Source: Owenia fusiformis
Taxonomy: Eukaryota > Annelida > Polychaeta > Sabellida > Oweniidae
Assembly: GCA_903813345.2 (NCBI GenBank)
Contig: CAIIXF020000007.1
Location: forward strand, 34,130,538 to 34,194,537
DNA: 64,000 nucleotides
Direction: 5' to 3'
Under the pieces are notes generated by a model. The model did not search any database and had not been told where the DNA came from. It saw only the letters and a list, made by a program, of their open reading frames with translations. This document shows, piece by piece, positions 11,475 through 22,287 of this stretch (within the stretch, counting starts at the first letter, position 1; every line of letters begins with the position of its first letter). The position numbers and the translations under genes are program-made.

Positions 11475-12345
11475 TGACCTTATACATAATATAAGTAACA
11501 TTGATATGAAAATGACCTTATACATAATATAAGTAACATTGATATGAAAATGACCTTATACATAATATAAGTAACATTGATATGAAAATGACCTTATACA
11601 TAATATAAGCAACATTGAAATGAAAATGACCTTATACATAACATAAGCAACATTGATATGAAAATGACCTTATACATAATATAAGCAACATTGAAATGAA
11701 AATGACCTTATACATAATATAAGCAACATTGATATGAAAATGACCTTACACATAATATAAGCAACATTGATTGATATGAAAATGACCTTACACATAATAT
11801 AAGCAACATTGATATGAAAATGACCTTATACATAATATAAGCAACATTGAAATGAAAATGCCCTTATACATAATATAAGCAACATTGATATGAAAATGAC
11901 CTTATACATAACATAAGCAACATTGATATGAAAATGACCCTATACATAATATAAGCAACATTGATATGAAAATGACCTTATGTTTAACATAAGCAACATT
12001 GATATGAAAATGACCCTATACATAATATAAGCAACATTGATATGAAAATGACCTTATACATAATATAAGCAACATTGATATGAAAATGACCTTATACATA
12101 ATATAAGCAACATTGATATGAAAATGACCTTATACATAATATAAGCAACATTGATATGAAAATGACCTTATACATAATATAAGCAACATTGAAATGAAAA
12201 TGACCTTATACATAATATAAGCAACATTGATATGAAAATGACCTTATACATAACATAAGCAACATTGATATGAAAATGACCTTATACATAATATAAGCAA
12301 CATTGAAATGAAAATGACCTTATACATAATATAAGCAACATTGAT
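11475..12345. repeat. 38-bp tandem satellite
   Basis: About 23 head-to-tail copies of a 38-bp unit with core ATGACCTTATACATAATATA followed by AGYAACATTGATATGAAA. Copies differ at a few recurring positions (AAGTAAC or AAGCAAC, GATATG or GAAATG), which fits local duplication blocks. It is AT-rich and intronic, with no coding potential. Confidence 0.95.
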
Positions 12346-13386
12346 ATCATCCAGCATCTAATAAAATAAATTGATTATGTCGCAATAAGCATATTTATCA
12401 TCTTTTATAAACTCTGTAAAGCGCATTCATCTCGTACATCTTGTCTTCGAAAGTGTCACACTATTTACAAGTGAGCAATTTATTTCAAGCAAATGATATT
12501 ACAAAGAAGGCTTATATCAAAGCTCATCAATAATGTAAGCCACAGGTTGATACAATGGTTATTTGAATAGGGAGAAATTATTCTTAAGATTCAGATATAT
12601 TAATCTTCTATTCTTGCCATTTCCAAGAAACATGAAGGATAGAAATCGTGAATGCAAAAATAAGAAATGTTTCAACACTTAAAAAATATATGCATGAAAA
12701 TAAGACTGTATTAAAATATATTATGAAGAAAACTTGCTTAATAAGGATAGAATCTTCTAGAATTATTAGGAGTTTAACATGTCATGCAGATTTGTGTTCT
12801 GCAACTGTTAAGTTAGGTTAAAAAGCTAAAAGATTTTTACATTTTAGGTGAATATTTTCACAACTGAAATTAATTCAATCAAAGTTATCACATCAGACAA
12901 CCAGACAAAATGTGTGGTGGGGAACATATGATTTCTGCAAAAGAAATCAACAACTCTGCAAGATTTATTTCAATTTGTAGTTATCAATAAATCACTGAAT
13001 GAATAAGCCCATTGTCTGGTAAAATTTGTTAGACCTAGTATGGCTACAAGTGTGCCACCAATCAAACTTTCAATATAAATCAAGCAGTTGGTGTCTACAT
13101 GACCTCCAATAGATACTTGACTAAATAAGTGACTTCTCCCGTCACAAAATGTATGTACTTGCTGTTGTTTAAATGCGTTACAAACCATTACAAACAAGAC
13201 ACATGGTGAACAGTATCGCACCCTTGAATAGACAATTTTTGAGACAGAAAGTCAGCCTAACATTTACCCAGATTGACTAAAAATAAATTAGTTCACAACT
13301 TTCATATAAAGAAAAATATCAGTTCTAAACTCTCACACAAAGAATCAAACCTGAAAACTTGTAATAAATCCTTCAAGAATTTACAG

Positions 13387-13973
13387 TAGTGGTGTCAATT
13401 AACCGCTTGAGCATTAACCGGTTAACCGGGGGTTTTTACCGGTTAAAGTCGGTTAACCGGCGGGAAATTTGAACTGATAATTTCAAATGAAATCTTCATC
13501 TTCGATCTTGAAAGTTGAAAAATATTTGGAAAAATGATATATCGGCGTTTATTTTTTACGTTCGTCAAGCTTTACTCTATTCTATGTAAGTAAGCGCGGG
13601 AAAGCAATGTGGCAGGGATTAAAGTTGCTGATTGGATGTTTGTAAGGAATTATCGGACCTATCACATGTATGAGTAGCTCACATGAAACTGACGCTTGAA
13701 AAACAAACGGATTAAAATGCAAAGTAAGCGCGGGAAAGCAATGTGGCAGGGATTAAAGTTGCTGATTGGATGTTTGTAAGGAGTTATGGGACTTATGACA
13801 TGTATGAGTAGCTTACGTGAAACTGACACCATAAAACCAAACTGATTAGCATGCAAAATAAGCGCGGGAAATAACAGAATTATACACGGTCAACTAACCG
13901 CCCATAAAAACACAGACCGGTCAAGGCATTATCGGCGGTTAACCGGTTAACCGGTTAATACTTGACACCTCTA
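13387..13973. mobile_element. Complete hAT-type MITE with 8-bp target duplication
   Basis: The termini TAGTGGTGTCAA and TTGACACCTCTA are inverted, and a perfect 8-bp duplication ATTTACAG flanks the element (13379-13386 and 13974-13981). Both values are hallmarks of hAT elements. Subterminal zones are dense in CCGGTTAA palindromes. The interior holds two full diverged copies and one partial copy of a segment of about 135 bp that begins AAGCGCGGGAAA. There is no transposase, so it is non-autonomous. Confidence 0.9.
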
Positions 13974-14300
13974 ATTTACAGACAAGGATTGAAACTTCAA
14001 AATGTCCGCCTTAACATTAAGTTCGCCTGAAAACACGTACACAAAATAAAGCAACCCCCAACCATAAGCCCATCTGGCACCAGGTAAAATGATCAAAAAA
14101 TCTTGTAGATTTGTTGAATTTATTTGTAAAAAGTGCATGATCTTCCATGCGTTTTGTCTGTTTTAGAGTTGTGGTGATATCATATTTGAAAGGAACATAA
14201 AAAAACAATGATATCAACAAAAAAACATGATAGGCAATATTGAAATAACAGAAGGAATACAAAGGTCTATACAGTGAGAGGATGCTCTCAGCCATCATAC

Positions 14301-14472
14301 CTCTCCATTCTAACATCAGGCAGCGTCCTGTTGAGTCTGATCATCTCACTAGCCATGAGATTAAACTGGTTAATTTTGAACATCTCTTTAGATTTGGCCT
14401 GCAAATCTGGAGGAATCACTACAGCTTTACCCATTTCACCTGGAAGATTGGGTGGAGCTGGCTTGAATATAC
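14301..14472 (-). CDS. GALNT1/13-like exon 4 (stem to catalytic junction)
   Basis: A 172-nt exon, phase 1 to phase 2, with acceptor CTTGCAG and donor GTATGA. It encodes [13 protein letters not shown], then [16 protein letters not shown] and RTLPDVR. The block is nearly the same as in vertebrate GALNT1/GALNT13, which is my main reason for assigning the gene to that subgroup. Confidence 0.95.
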
Positions 14473-17400
14473 CTGCAAGTAGATATACTAATATGTATAT
14501 ATCATAACAAACTGCACAAAGGCTTGAAATTGGACTCTGATTCAATCCTATAAATAGCAAGCATACGTTTCATATTGAAACTCTGACAAGAGGTAATGAA
14601 AGCTATACTTGAGAATGTGAAGATCCTGTCTATGCAGCAACACTGTAAAAGTCTCTGTAATATTAAGAGGGGATTGTAGTATATTGACAGGAATTCAGGA
14701 AAGTGATCAGTGATTGATTCAAATCCATCATAGAGACTGAACAGGCGATGAGTCCTGCATCTAGCCCCTGTATTGTCCAATTCTCTCTTACACAATTGAA
14801 GAAATATATATTGGGGAAGGGGACGAATCAGGGGCTTGATGCCTCTTGTGGAGGGGAGCTCTGTCATATCATCATTTTTAATACAGAATAATAGTTCAGT
14901 TCTATTTCCGAAATACAACACACAGAGTTATTTATTTGAAGATTCACATTTAGATTCACATAATTACATTGTACATGTAAATAACATTTGCCTGTAAATA
15001 GAAAATGTAAGTAGGGTGTATATAGCTTGTTTTTACTAAACCAATAATTTTTAGACTTTATGAAATTGCTTCCTACAGTATACAGAGCTTAGAATGAAAC
15101 ACAAGACGTGCCCCAATGTTTAAAAAGTAATAACCAAGCATTTAGGTGATAGGAGTTGTCAATGATATGAATACCAGAGATGATTGTTATTTTGGTCATG
15201 AACTTGGATCTGCAAGTCAATTAGATTACATTAGGTATCAAGACCCAAAAGACCTGATTATCAGTTGATATGACACAAGAAAACCTCAACATTTATCCCC
15301 GAGACTAAAGCTGGACTTAACTTTTGCAGAAGGAACCTATATCTGTTAAATTCCCAAGACACCAAATAAGCAGAATGAAGACAGTCTTGTTGTCCCCTGG
15401 CTATGTGGCTGACATTCAAAACATTGTTTAAATATAATAAATAATAAGAATAAGAATAAAAAAATGAATTTGTCATTGAGTATAAATAAAACAAACAAAC
15501 ACGAATTCATCATTATTCAAGTACAACATGTATTCCAGGTATCCCAGCATGCAATTCCCAAACATATATCCCACAATTCCCAAGGGATATCAGAAATGAG
15601 TCTATAAAATGCAACAAAGATGTTTTCATTTTTCTGAAAAAATAAAAAATATTAATATTACAAATAGCCATTATGTAAATCTTAAGATTGTCTAAACTGT
15701 TATTTCAGAATGTAAAAAAACTTAAACCATTTTGCCAATTTCATCGCCATCAGCCATGAAAGTGAGCATGAAGAAATTTTAAGGCAACCAGTGGAACAAA
15801 GACACTCAAAATCGTATATGTATATCTGCCTTTATATACAAGTACATGTATAGAGATAAACAGAAAAGCTTACTACTACTGCAATCATCATTTGTAATAT
15901 TTGTTAGGTAACTTTCCGGGGGTAACTTTTGCATTAAGTACAATGTCATGTCGACTTAGTAAAATTTATAGCTCCAGAACAGTGAAACAATACTGTCATA
16001 GATATCCATAAAATTATGCATTATGCAATCATTATGCATTTTGGAAGGATATCACACTGGTATTAAAACACAATTGTAAAGAAAAGTTATGGAACACATT
16101 GTGACATCACTTAATCATTCTAATCAATCAGACTCTTAGCTTTGAAAGAGAAGGGAGCAGTTGATAACACAATGTCGCTATGTGGGCACTCACCATTCTG
16201 AGTGAATTAGATTTATATGACAGCATGGTGCAGTGGGAATGCATTAATTTTCTAAGCATGGACTGTGCAGTTAGTATTAAATCAGTTGAGGGCATAGACT
16301 CTTGAACTGTCCAAATCCTCCATTCATTTACATTTAAGGTAAATCTAAGTCGGCCATGTTTTCTAGGCTTATGCATTAAACTGATATAATGTTGTTAATT
16401 TTCCACTTCCCTTGACCATCCAGAATCCATATGAGAATGATCCTGATAATAAGATTGATCAAGTAACAATATGCTATATTCTCATTGACACAATGTTATA
16501 AATTCTTTAAAAGTTAATCTATTCTTTCTTTCAACTCTTGACTTTCAGGCTCGAAACCAAGCATATTTATAGAAAATCTACCAGTATATAAACATGAATA
16601 ACGTAAAATATATAATTGAGGGGTTGTGAAGCTATATTCTGGACATACTTGAGTGGAAATTTGTGTGAAGCATTCAAAAGGAAAGAAAATTATAAAACAT
16701 CTAAAGCTAGCTATGTGTTATCTAAGTATTGCCAAATTAGCAGCAGTGGTGCAAGTCGCAGAAACTTGAGATGCCACAATTATGAAAAATTAATGAAGAA
16801 AATTGCATACAGTCACTTCTAGAACAGTTTATTAATGTTTTAAATAACTCAAAGATCTATTTCAGACTTTTCATGATTTTTTGACAAAACACATGAGTAT
16901 GAATGCTGAGCATTGGGATTAACTATCACTTATTAATAAATACATGTGACCACAAAAATTAAGTTTTAAATAAATCCATGAATGAACAAAAAGACCTCCA
17001 AAAACCTGAAAAAAATTGAAATTAAAAAGAAAAGTTTCACATTTTGATTATATTGGGTAAGACTACAATATGAGCCAAAGTGATTTAAATGTTATACGGG
17101 GCCTTTAAATAAGAACTCCATTTTCACATATTCAGCATTTCATTAAGTAAGACACAATATTTTATATTTTCCTCTTATCAAAAGTTGAAATTATGTTCTC
17201 TTTAGCATCTTAAAAGAAACTTTTGTAAATTATTGGCAATGAAGTGAACACAATTATTCATGGCATCAAGAAAGTGATTCTATGACGTTTAACTGCACTA
17301 CTAATTAGCAGTTATTGTTAGTGGCAGATTTGTCAATTGCCCTTGTACCTTATATCATTATGCATATGTAAAAACAGAAATCAATTTGAAGAATTAGAAT

Positions 17401-18495
17401 TTTGCTAGCATTAAGATCGAAGCATAATTTTAGCCTTGTGTTTATTTTGATGAATTGCACTTTTCATAATTGGTTAAAACAAATGTCAGCAAGTTTCAAA
17501 GTGTCCATGCATAGCAAGGAGTTTGTGCAACTGTGAACAACCTCAGTAATGGCACTGAGACTGCATGTGGCACAAATCTACTCCTTCAATTAATTTAGTA
17601 AAAGGGCCAATGTCATCATGTTATTCAAGTTAAGATGCCTAAGAGAAATATCAATGTTGGGGTTGCTTTAATATCTTGAAATTGATGAGTTACCTGAAAT
17701 CTGAATGAAATACAAATTCCTTTTGAAAGGTACGATAAGGTGTATTGTTGTGAAACATACATATTCTTATATATCAATCAGCTAGAAAACTCCTTTATAT
17801 CCAATTTATATGGGGTATGTTCATTCTTGTTTATCAGATTCCATCTTATCTGATGCTTCCTTTGCATTCGGTCGACTTCACTTCTTAAAAGAGAGCTTCG
17901 TCTTCACTCTTTCAGTTTACAATAAATCTCTGATCTCACCGAGTCAGTCAGAGTTCGTCGTCGAAAAAGGATGACTTTCTATATATGGTTATTTTCTCTG
18001 ACATCATCTAGAGTTGATGAGCTCACATTTAGCATGTGTTCCTTCCAGTTCGCTGATTGGTTGAGAAAAGGTCAGTGTGGTAGGTTTGAAATGATTTATG
18101 ACCCGGGATGTCACAGGCACCAGGCGTCGGGGCAGGGCTGCTAAACTGTAATATAGGCTATATAAGGGTAGTTTATAACTAGACTCTGCGTGCAGGGTAT
18201 CTTCCATGTGAAAGTTCAAGACAAAAAGTATCGAGATGTTTCTTGAAAATAAAATTGATCCGGATTGCCAATTTGCAAATATGTTTTGATTGCATATCTT
18301 TAGCATACATGTATTGTTAAACTGTAAAATTATCTGCTCTAACCAGAGACTATCATTTTATTGTTTGCATCTAGATTTCAGGGTCTCTTTCCTGATTACA
18401 TTTCATAGTAAAGCAAAACCAACATTACATCTTATACAATCAAACCAAGTTGACCACTCAAACCCCAGCTACCACAGAAACCTAGCTTCTCTCAC
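14473..18495. other. GALNT intron, mostly featureless
   Basis: No exon or clear repeat to about 17.7 kb. The 17.75-18.27 kb part is less AT-rich and carries promoter-like signals, described as a separate feature. Confidence 0.55.
18050..18255 (+). promoter_or_regulatory. CCAAT/TATA promoter-like module, possibly a solo LTR
   Basis: An inverted CCAAT box (GATTGGTTGAG, about 18053) is followed 105 bp later by TATATAAGG (18159-18167) and, about 85 bp further, by AATAAA (about 18246-18251). TATA then AATAAA at that distance is the arrangement of a retroviral-type LTR. I could not find clean TG/CA ends or a target duplication, so an intragenic promoter on the strand opposite GALNT is equally possible. 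Confidence 0.3.
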
Positions 18496-18567
18496 CTTTC
18501 CTCTTAATTTCATTAGCGCTAGGTACATGTGGCCGGATATCTGGTTTGTTTTTAGCTTTAGGTTTGT
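18496..18567 (-). CDS. GALNT1/13-like exon 3 (stem)
   Basis: A 72-nt exon, phase 1 at both ends, with acceptor TATTTCAG and donor GTGAGA. It encodes 24 residues rich in Lys and Pro (KPKAKNKPDIRPHVPSANE) in the luminal stem between anchor and catalytic domain. I identify it by splice sites and phase, not by homology. As a 3n exon it could be skipped without a frame change. Confidence 0.8.
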
Positions 18568-18683
18568 CTGAAATAAATATATTAAGATATACATAAAAAT
18601 AAAGAGTCATTTTTTTATGATCAAGATGTCGAGTGAGATGGTATTTATATCAGATACATATATACAGAATACATGTACATGAA

Positions 18684-21294
18684 CAGGGTGTTCCAAAAGT
18701 AACAGGACTGGTGCTGGCATTTTGTTAAATATGCACCAATCGTCTTCAAAATTTTACATAATGTACTTTCATGTATCGTTACTAAAACTGCAAAAGTTTG
18801 GACGAAAAATATGTAACTCGGGTAGAGTTATGGTTGCTATGGTAACATGACATCACAATACTCGGGCAACATTCCACGCAGAAAGTTACATTAAGACAGA
18901 AAGAGACATTAAGCATTTTGTACATCCCATATCAAAGTTACAATACAACAACTGGTGGGAATTACATTTGCTTTACATAATCTGATATTCCTATGTAGTA
19001 TGTATCCTATGTTCTTTGAAAAATAGGCTCCTCTTTGGTCAGTAGAAGAGTAGCACTCTGCATCCATGACTCAAACACATGACTGAACCCATTTGAGCAT
19101 GGAGTGAACCCACATGTCACGTATGGTCGATTGAACAACTTGGAGAAGGTCATTCTCATCTTTAAAGATGTTACAGCATTCCATTCTCCATGTAAGTAAA
19201 AATTAGATATTGCATGATCAGAAGAGTATGGTGCATGGTTTTAGAACTCAGGACCTAGCTGCTCTATAGCTCCATGGTCTTTAATGGTGACCTGCTGGCA
19301 GGCGCATTATCAAGGTAGATGACTGGCTTCAAATTGGGTCTTTTCAAAAACTCAATCATGAATTGTTCAGACTGTAATCAGAGGTCTAGATAAGCTGTCG
19401 CCATTCGCCAATTGCGAATATTTTTAGCACCTGGCGAAGATATGATCTAAATATTCGCAAGGTTGGCGAATATCTTTGTACTGAACCTACCCGCGAAACA
19501 GATAAATCATCCAGTAATCAAGGAAATTCTCCGTTTTCAACTTTCGTATTTTCGTAATTTCAGCCATGAGACGCCACAATTATTTTTGTTTCAATGGAAG
19601 ATTAACACAGGGCAGCTTCATAAGATCTGTTGCGTTCGGTATTTTAACCTTTACCATGCTGCCTTATTACAGCAAATATATCCCACGCAACTGGCTTATT
19701 TTTCAAAAAGCGCAAAAAAATGATATGCCTGGACTAAATAATTAATATCTCAATAACTACTGAATGAATCTGGATAAAATTTTCACTAAGGGAAGATACA
19801 GTGGCCTGGTTCATGAAAAAAATGTTCTCGTGAATTTTTTTCGTACATTAACATGACTGGGCATAAATATACCATGAATACTCCTCCGGAATCCGCTGCT
19901 CCGCCCCTTCGTCTGGTCAGAATCCAAATCTGAATTTGCAGCGATCGAATGTTCAATTTTCAATTCAGAAAATATTCTAGTTTCTATTTTCGATGACCAT
20001 AATCGGCTTCCAAGAGCCTAAAGAGCTCGAAATCGTAATCCATTTCCTCCACATTTGCGTTGTGATCGTATTTGTCCGCCATTTTGTACGATTTGTTCAC
20101 TAAAAACGACTAAAACACTGTTTAAATTGTTGAATTGAGAATTATTTTTCGAAATATCGCCATTCTAGGTCAACAGGAAGTCATGTTAGGCACTGAATAA
20201 ATCGGGCAATCTAATTGGACAATACGAATGGCGCGAAAAAGTAAAGATTTTAAAAGTTTGAAATCGGGCGTACGGGTCCGCCGGCAGTTGTGAGAGACAT
20301 TTTAGTCTCGGCGGACGAGTCCGCCGGCAGCACGCTAAAGGTTAATGAATCAGTTGAGACGCCACAACTTGTTTTCGGGTCAATGCAAATTTAACAGAAG
20401 CTCATATTTGCAAACCTGTTTCGTTCGTTTTTCTGTTGCATTCATGTCCTGCTAAATTCAAAATTTTCTAAAGAGACTTCGAAGAATAATATGGTGATTT
20501 CTGGCGTATTAATCAATATAGCTTGTTCTTTCTCACCCAGATAAAGAAAGATGTAAGGAATATGCTTACATCGATTAAAACATCACAATTACGTATTATA
20601 TTCGAAAACGGGTGAGAATTCGGACAAACGAAGGTGGTAGACTAGCCTACATACATGACATATGTAAGCATTTCTTCTTGCACTTTCTGGGACCATTGAG
20701 GTCCCAGATTGGTCTTTCCGACCAGAGATTGGAAGGCGGGCAGCCTTGGTTGACATGCAATACCATTAGCGGGACGATGACATGTGAAATTTGTTTGAAG
20801 TTCGCTTTTTATGTCATTTGATAAAAAATATTTTGGCTAATAATTTTTCAGAGTGGCTAATATTTTTTAGAAAATATTATCCACATTGGCTAACAATTTT
20901 TTCAGCTTATCTAGACCCCTGCTGTAATCCAGAGATATTCCAGGAAATTGACTAAATATTATAAAAATGAAATTATACTTGAATCTGAGTTTTATAGCAA
21001 CACCTTTACAACAAAGCAACTCATAAAATAACCAAGAAATGTTGTATTATAATAGGTGAATTAGATATTTTCTTAAGTAATACAAAAATGTTAGATATCA
21101 CATTTTCAGAAAAAAGTTGCCCCGGGTATTGTGATGTCATGTTACTATAGTAACCATAACTGCATTTCATCATTTTTTCTGAAACTGCAATTTTAGTTGC
21201 AATACTACAAAGTACAAGTTGTGAAAATTTGAAGACACTCAGTGCAAAATCGGCAAAATGCCAGCACCAGTCCTGTTACTTTTGGAACACCCTG
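18684..21294. mobile_element. Long terminal-inverted-repeat element, itself interrupted
   Basis: The outermost bases are CAGGGTGTTCCAAAAGTAAC on the left and the exact complement on the right, perfect for about 41 bp. Weaker inverted similarity extends to about 190 bp per arm, including TAACATGACATCACAATAC. No transposase is visible. The middle is occupied by a second inverted-repeat element (19383-20917). Confidence 0.75.
19383..20917. mobile_element. Nested element with GGTCTAGATAAGCTG ends
   Basis: A 15-bp perfect inverted repeat (GGTCTAGATAAGCTG and complement) bounds about 1.5 kb. It is flanked by a direct repeat CTGTAATC(C)AGAG at 19372-19383 and 20922-20934, which may be the target duplication. 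The interior is more GC-rich, with a repeated GGCGGACGAGTCCGCCGGCA-like motif near 20.27-20.33 kb. No convincing protein is encoded. Confidence 0.6.
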
Positions 21295-21639
21295 TATATG
21301 CTGTTTGGCATCTATGCTTCCCCATCAATAAGACTGTTAATGTCAATATTAGAAGAGAGAAAAGGGAAGCTGTCGCAGCAAGTATGATAACATGCATATT
21401 GACCAATGAGATTAACATAAATCCTAATCAATGTATTAATCACAAAATTCCTCATTTCACCTGTGAAGATGCTACAGACAGGAAGGTAAGAGGATGAGAA
21501 AATGGGAAATTCCAATTGATCAATGACATTCATGATGTACCATGATATATGATGCATATGCAAACCATATGAATTAACACAGGGTAGGGGAAGGGTTGGA
21601 ATAACCACATGCCAGAAATCTGAAATGCAAGTTTGATAT

Positions 21640-21805
21640 AAATTACAGAGTCTCAGTATTCAGAATGTCAGAGGTTCAGTTAACAGTATTTTAGAGGTTC
21701 AGTATTCTGAGTTTTAGGGTATAGAATCTTGGGTACAAAGTCTAAATGTCTTATGCTACAGAGTGTCAGGGTATAGTCTTAGGGTACAGAGTTGGAATCT
21801 AGGTT
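21640..21805. repeat. Degenerate AGGGTACAGAGT/AGGTTCAGT repeat
   Basis: A run of short diverged units of about 12-20 bp built from CAGAGTCT, GGTTCAGT and GGGTAYAG. No function is apparent. Confidence 0.5.
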
Positions 21806-22137
21806 TGAATAACAAAAGATCAATTCTTTCCCTGCAATCCTAGGTGAACAATCCAGGTCCCAGGAGATCTACAAGGGGATCTTCTAAAATATGTTATAAT
21901 GCATCACCATAAATATAATTTCACTGAGCTTCATACTTTAATATGCAAAATGGCGATGGGGATTGATTCAAAATGAAATAAATATTAGTGTCCAATGTGC
22001 CCTAATAAAAAATATAACAGAGGGATCGATTTATCTCGAGTTTGGAAGAACTTGGAAGATAGTGAAACATTTATGGCGATGTACCAAAACATGCATACAG
22101 TTGTGCAGCAAGATCCAGCAAACCTCCATCCTCATAC

Positions 22138-22287
22138 CTCTTGGAAGTCGTGGTTTGTCATCATTTAAATGTGCTTGTTGTTTATGTCTCTGCCATTTTT
22201 TGGGAACTTCATGTGGTTGTTCATTACGCCCATGCTGTAGTTTAACATGTGTGCGTGGGTCAATATTATCATGTATTTTCCCCTTTC
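22138..22287 (-). CDS. GALNT1/13-like exon 2 (stem)
   Basis: A 150-nt exon, phase 1 at both ends, with acceptor TTGTTGTAG and donor GTATGA. It encodes a 50-residue stem segment rich in His, Gln, Asn and Lys. The Gly codon is completed across the junction with exon 1, as expected. Vertebrate GALNT1 has a much shorter stem, so exons 2 and 3 together give a stem longer by roughly 70-75 residues. Stem length affects Golgi placement and reach in this family, but no specific role can be read from the sequence. Confidence 0.82.

Larger units (their letters stand above)
9927..14300. other. Large GALNT intron
   Basis: A degenerate TATGGTATAG-type tandem repeat lies directly upstream of the exon 5 acceptor (about 9952-10035). 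The 38-bp satellite and the hAT MITE in this intron are listed separately. Elsewhere I see no exon or RNA gene. Confidence 0.6.

Noticed and set aside
11475-12345. Regular direct repeats resembling a CRISPR array
   Set aside because: Units abut without unique spacers and the genome is eukaryotic; a simple satellite.
14502-14921. 139-codon minus-strand open frame
   Set aside because: Lies within a GALNT intron next to exon 4, has no recognisable domain and no consistent codon pattern; length can arise by chance in 64 kb.
17745-18010. Solo LTR start with AATAAA at about 17921
   Set aside because: No matching TG/CA ends and no target duplication found; kept only as a low-confidence regulatory module at 18050-18255.
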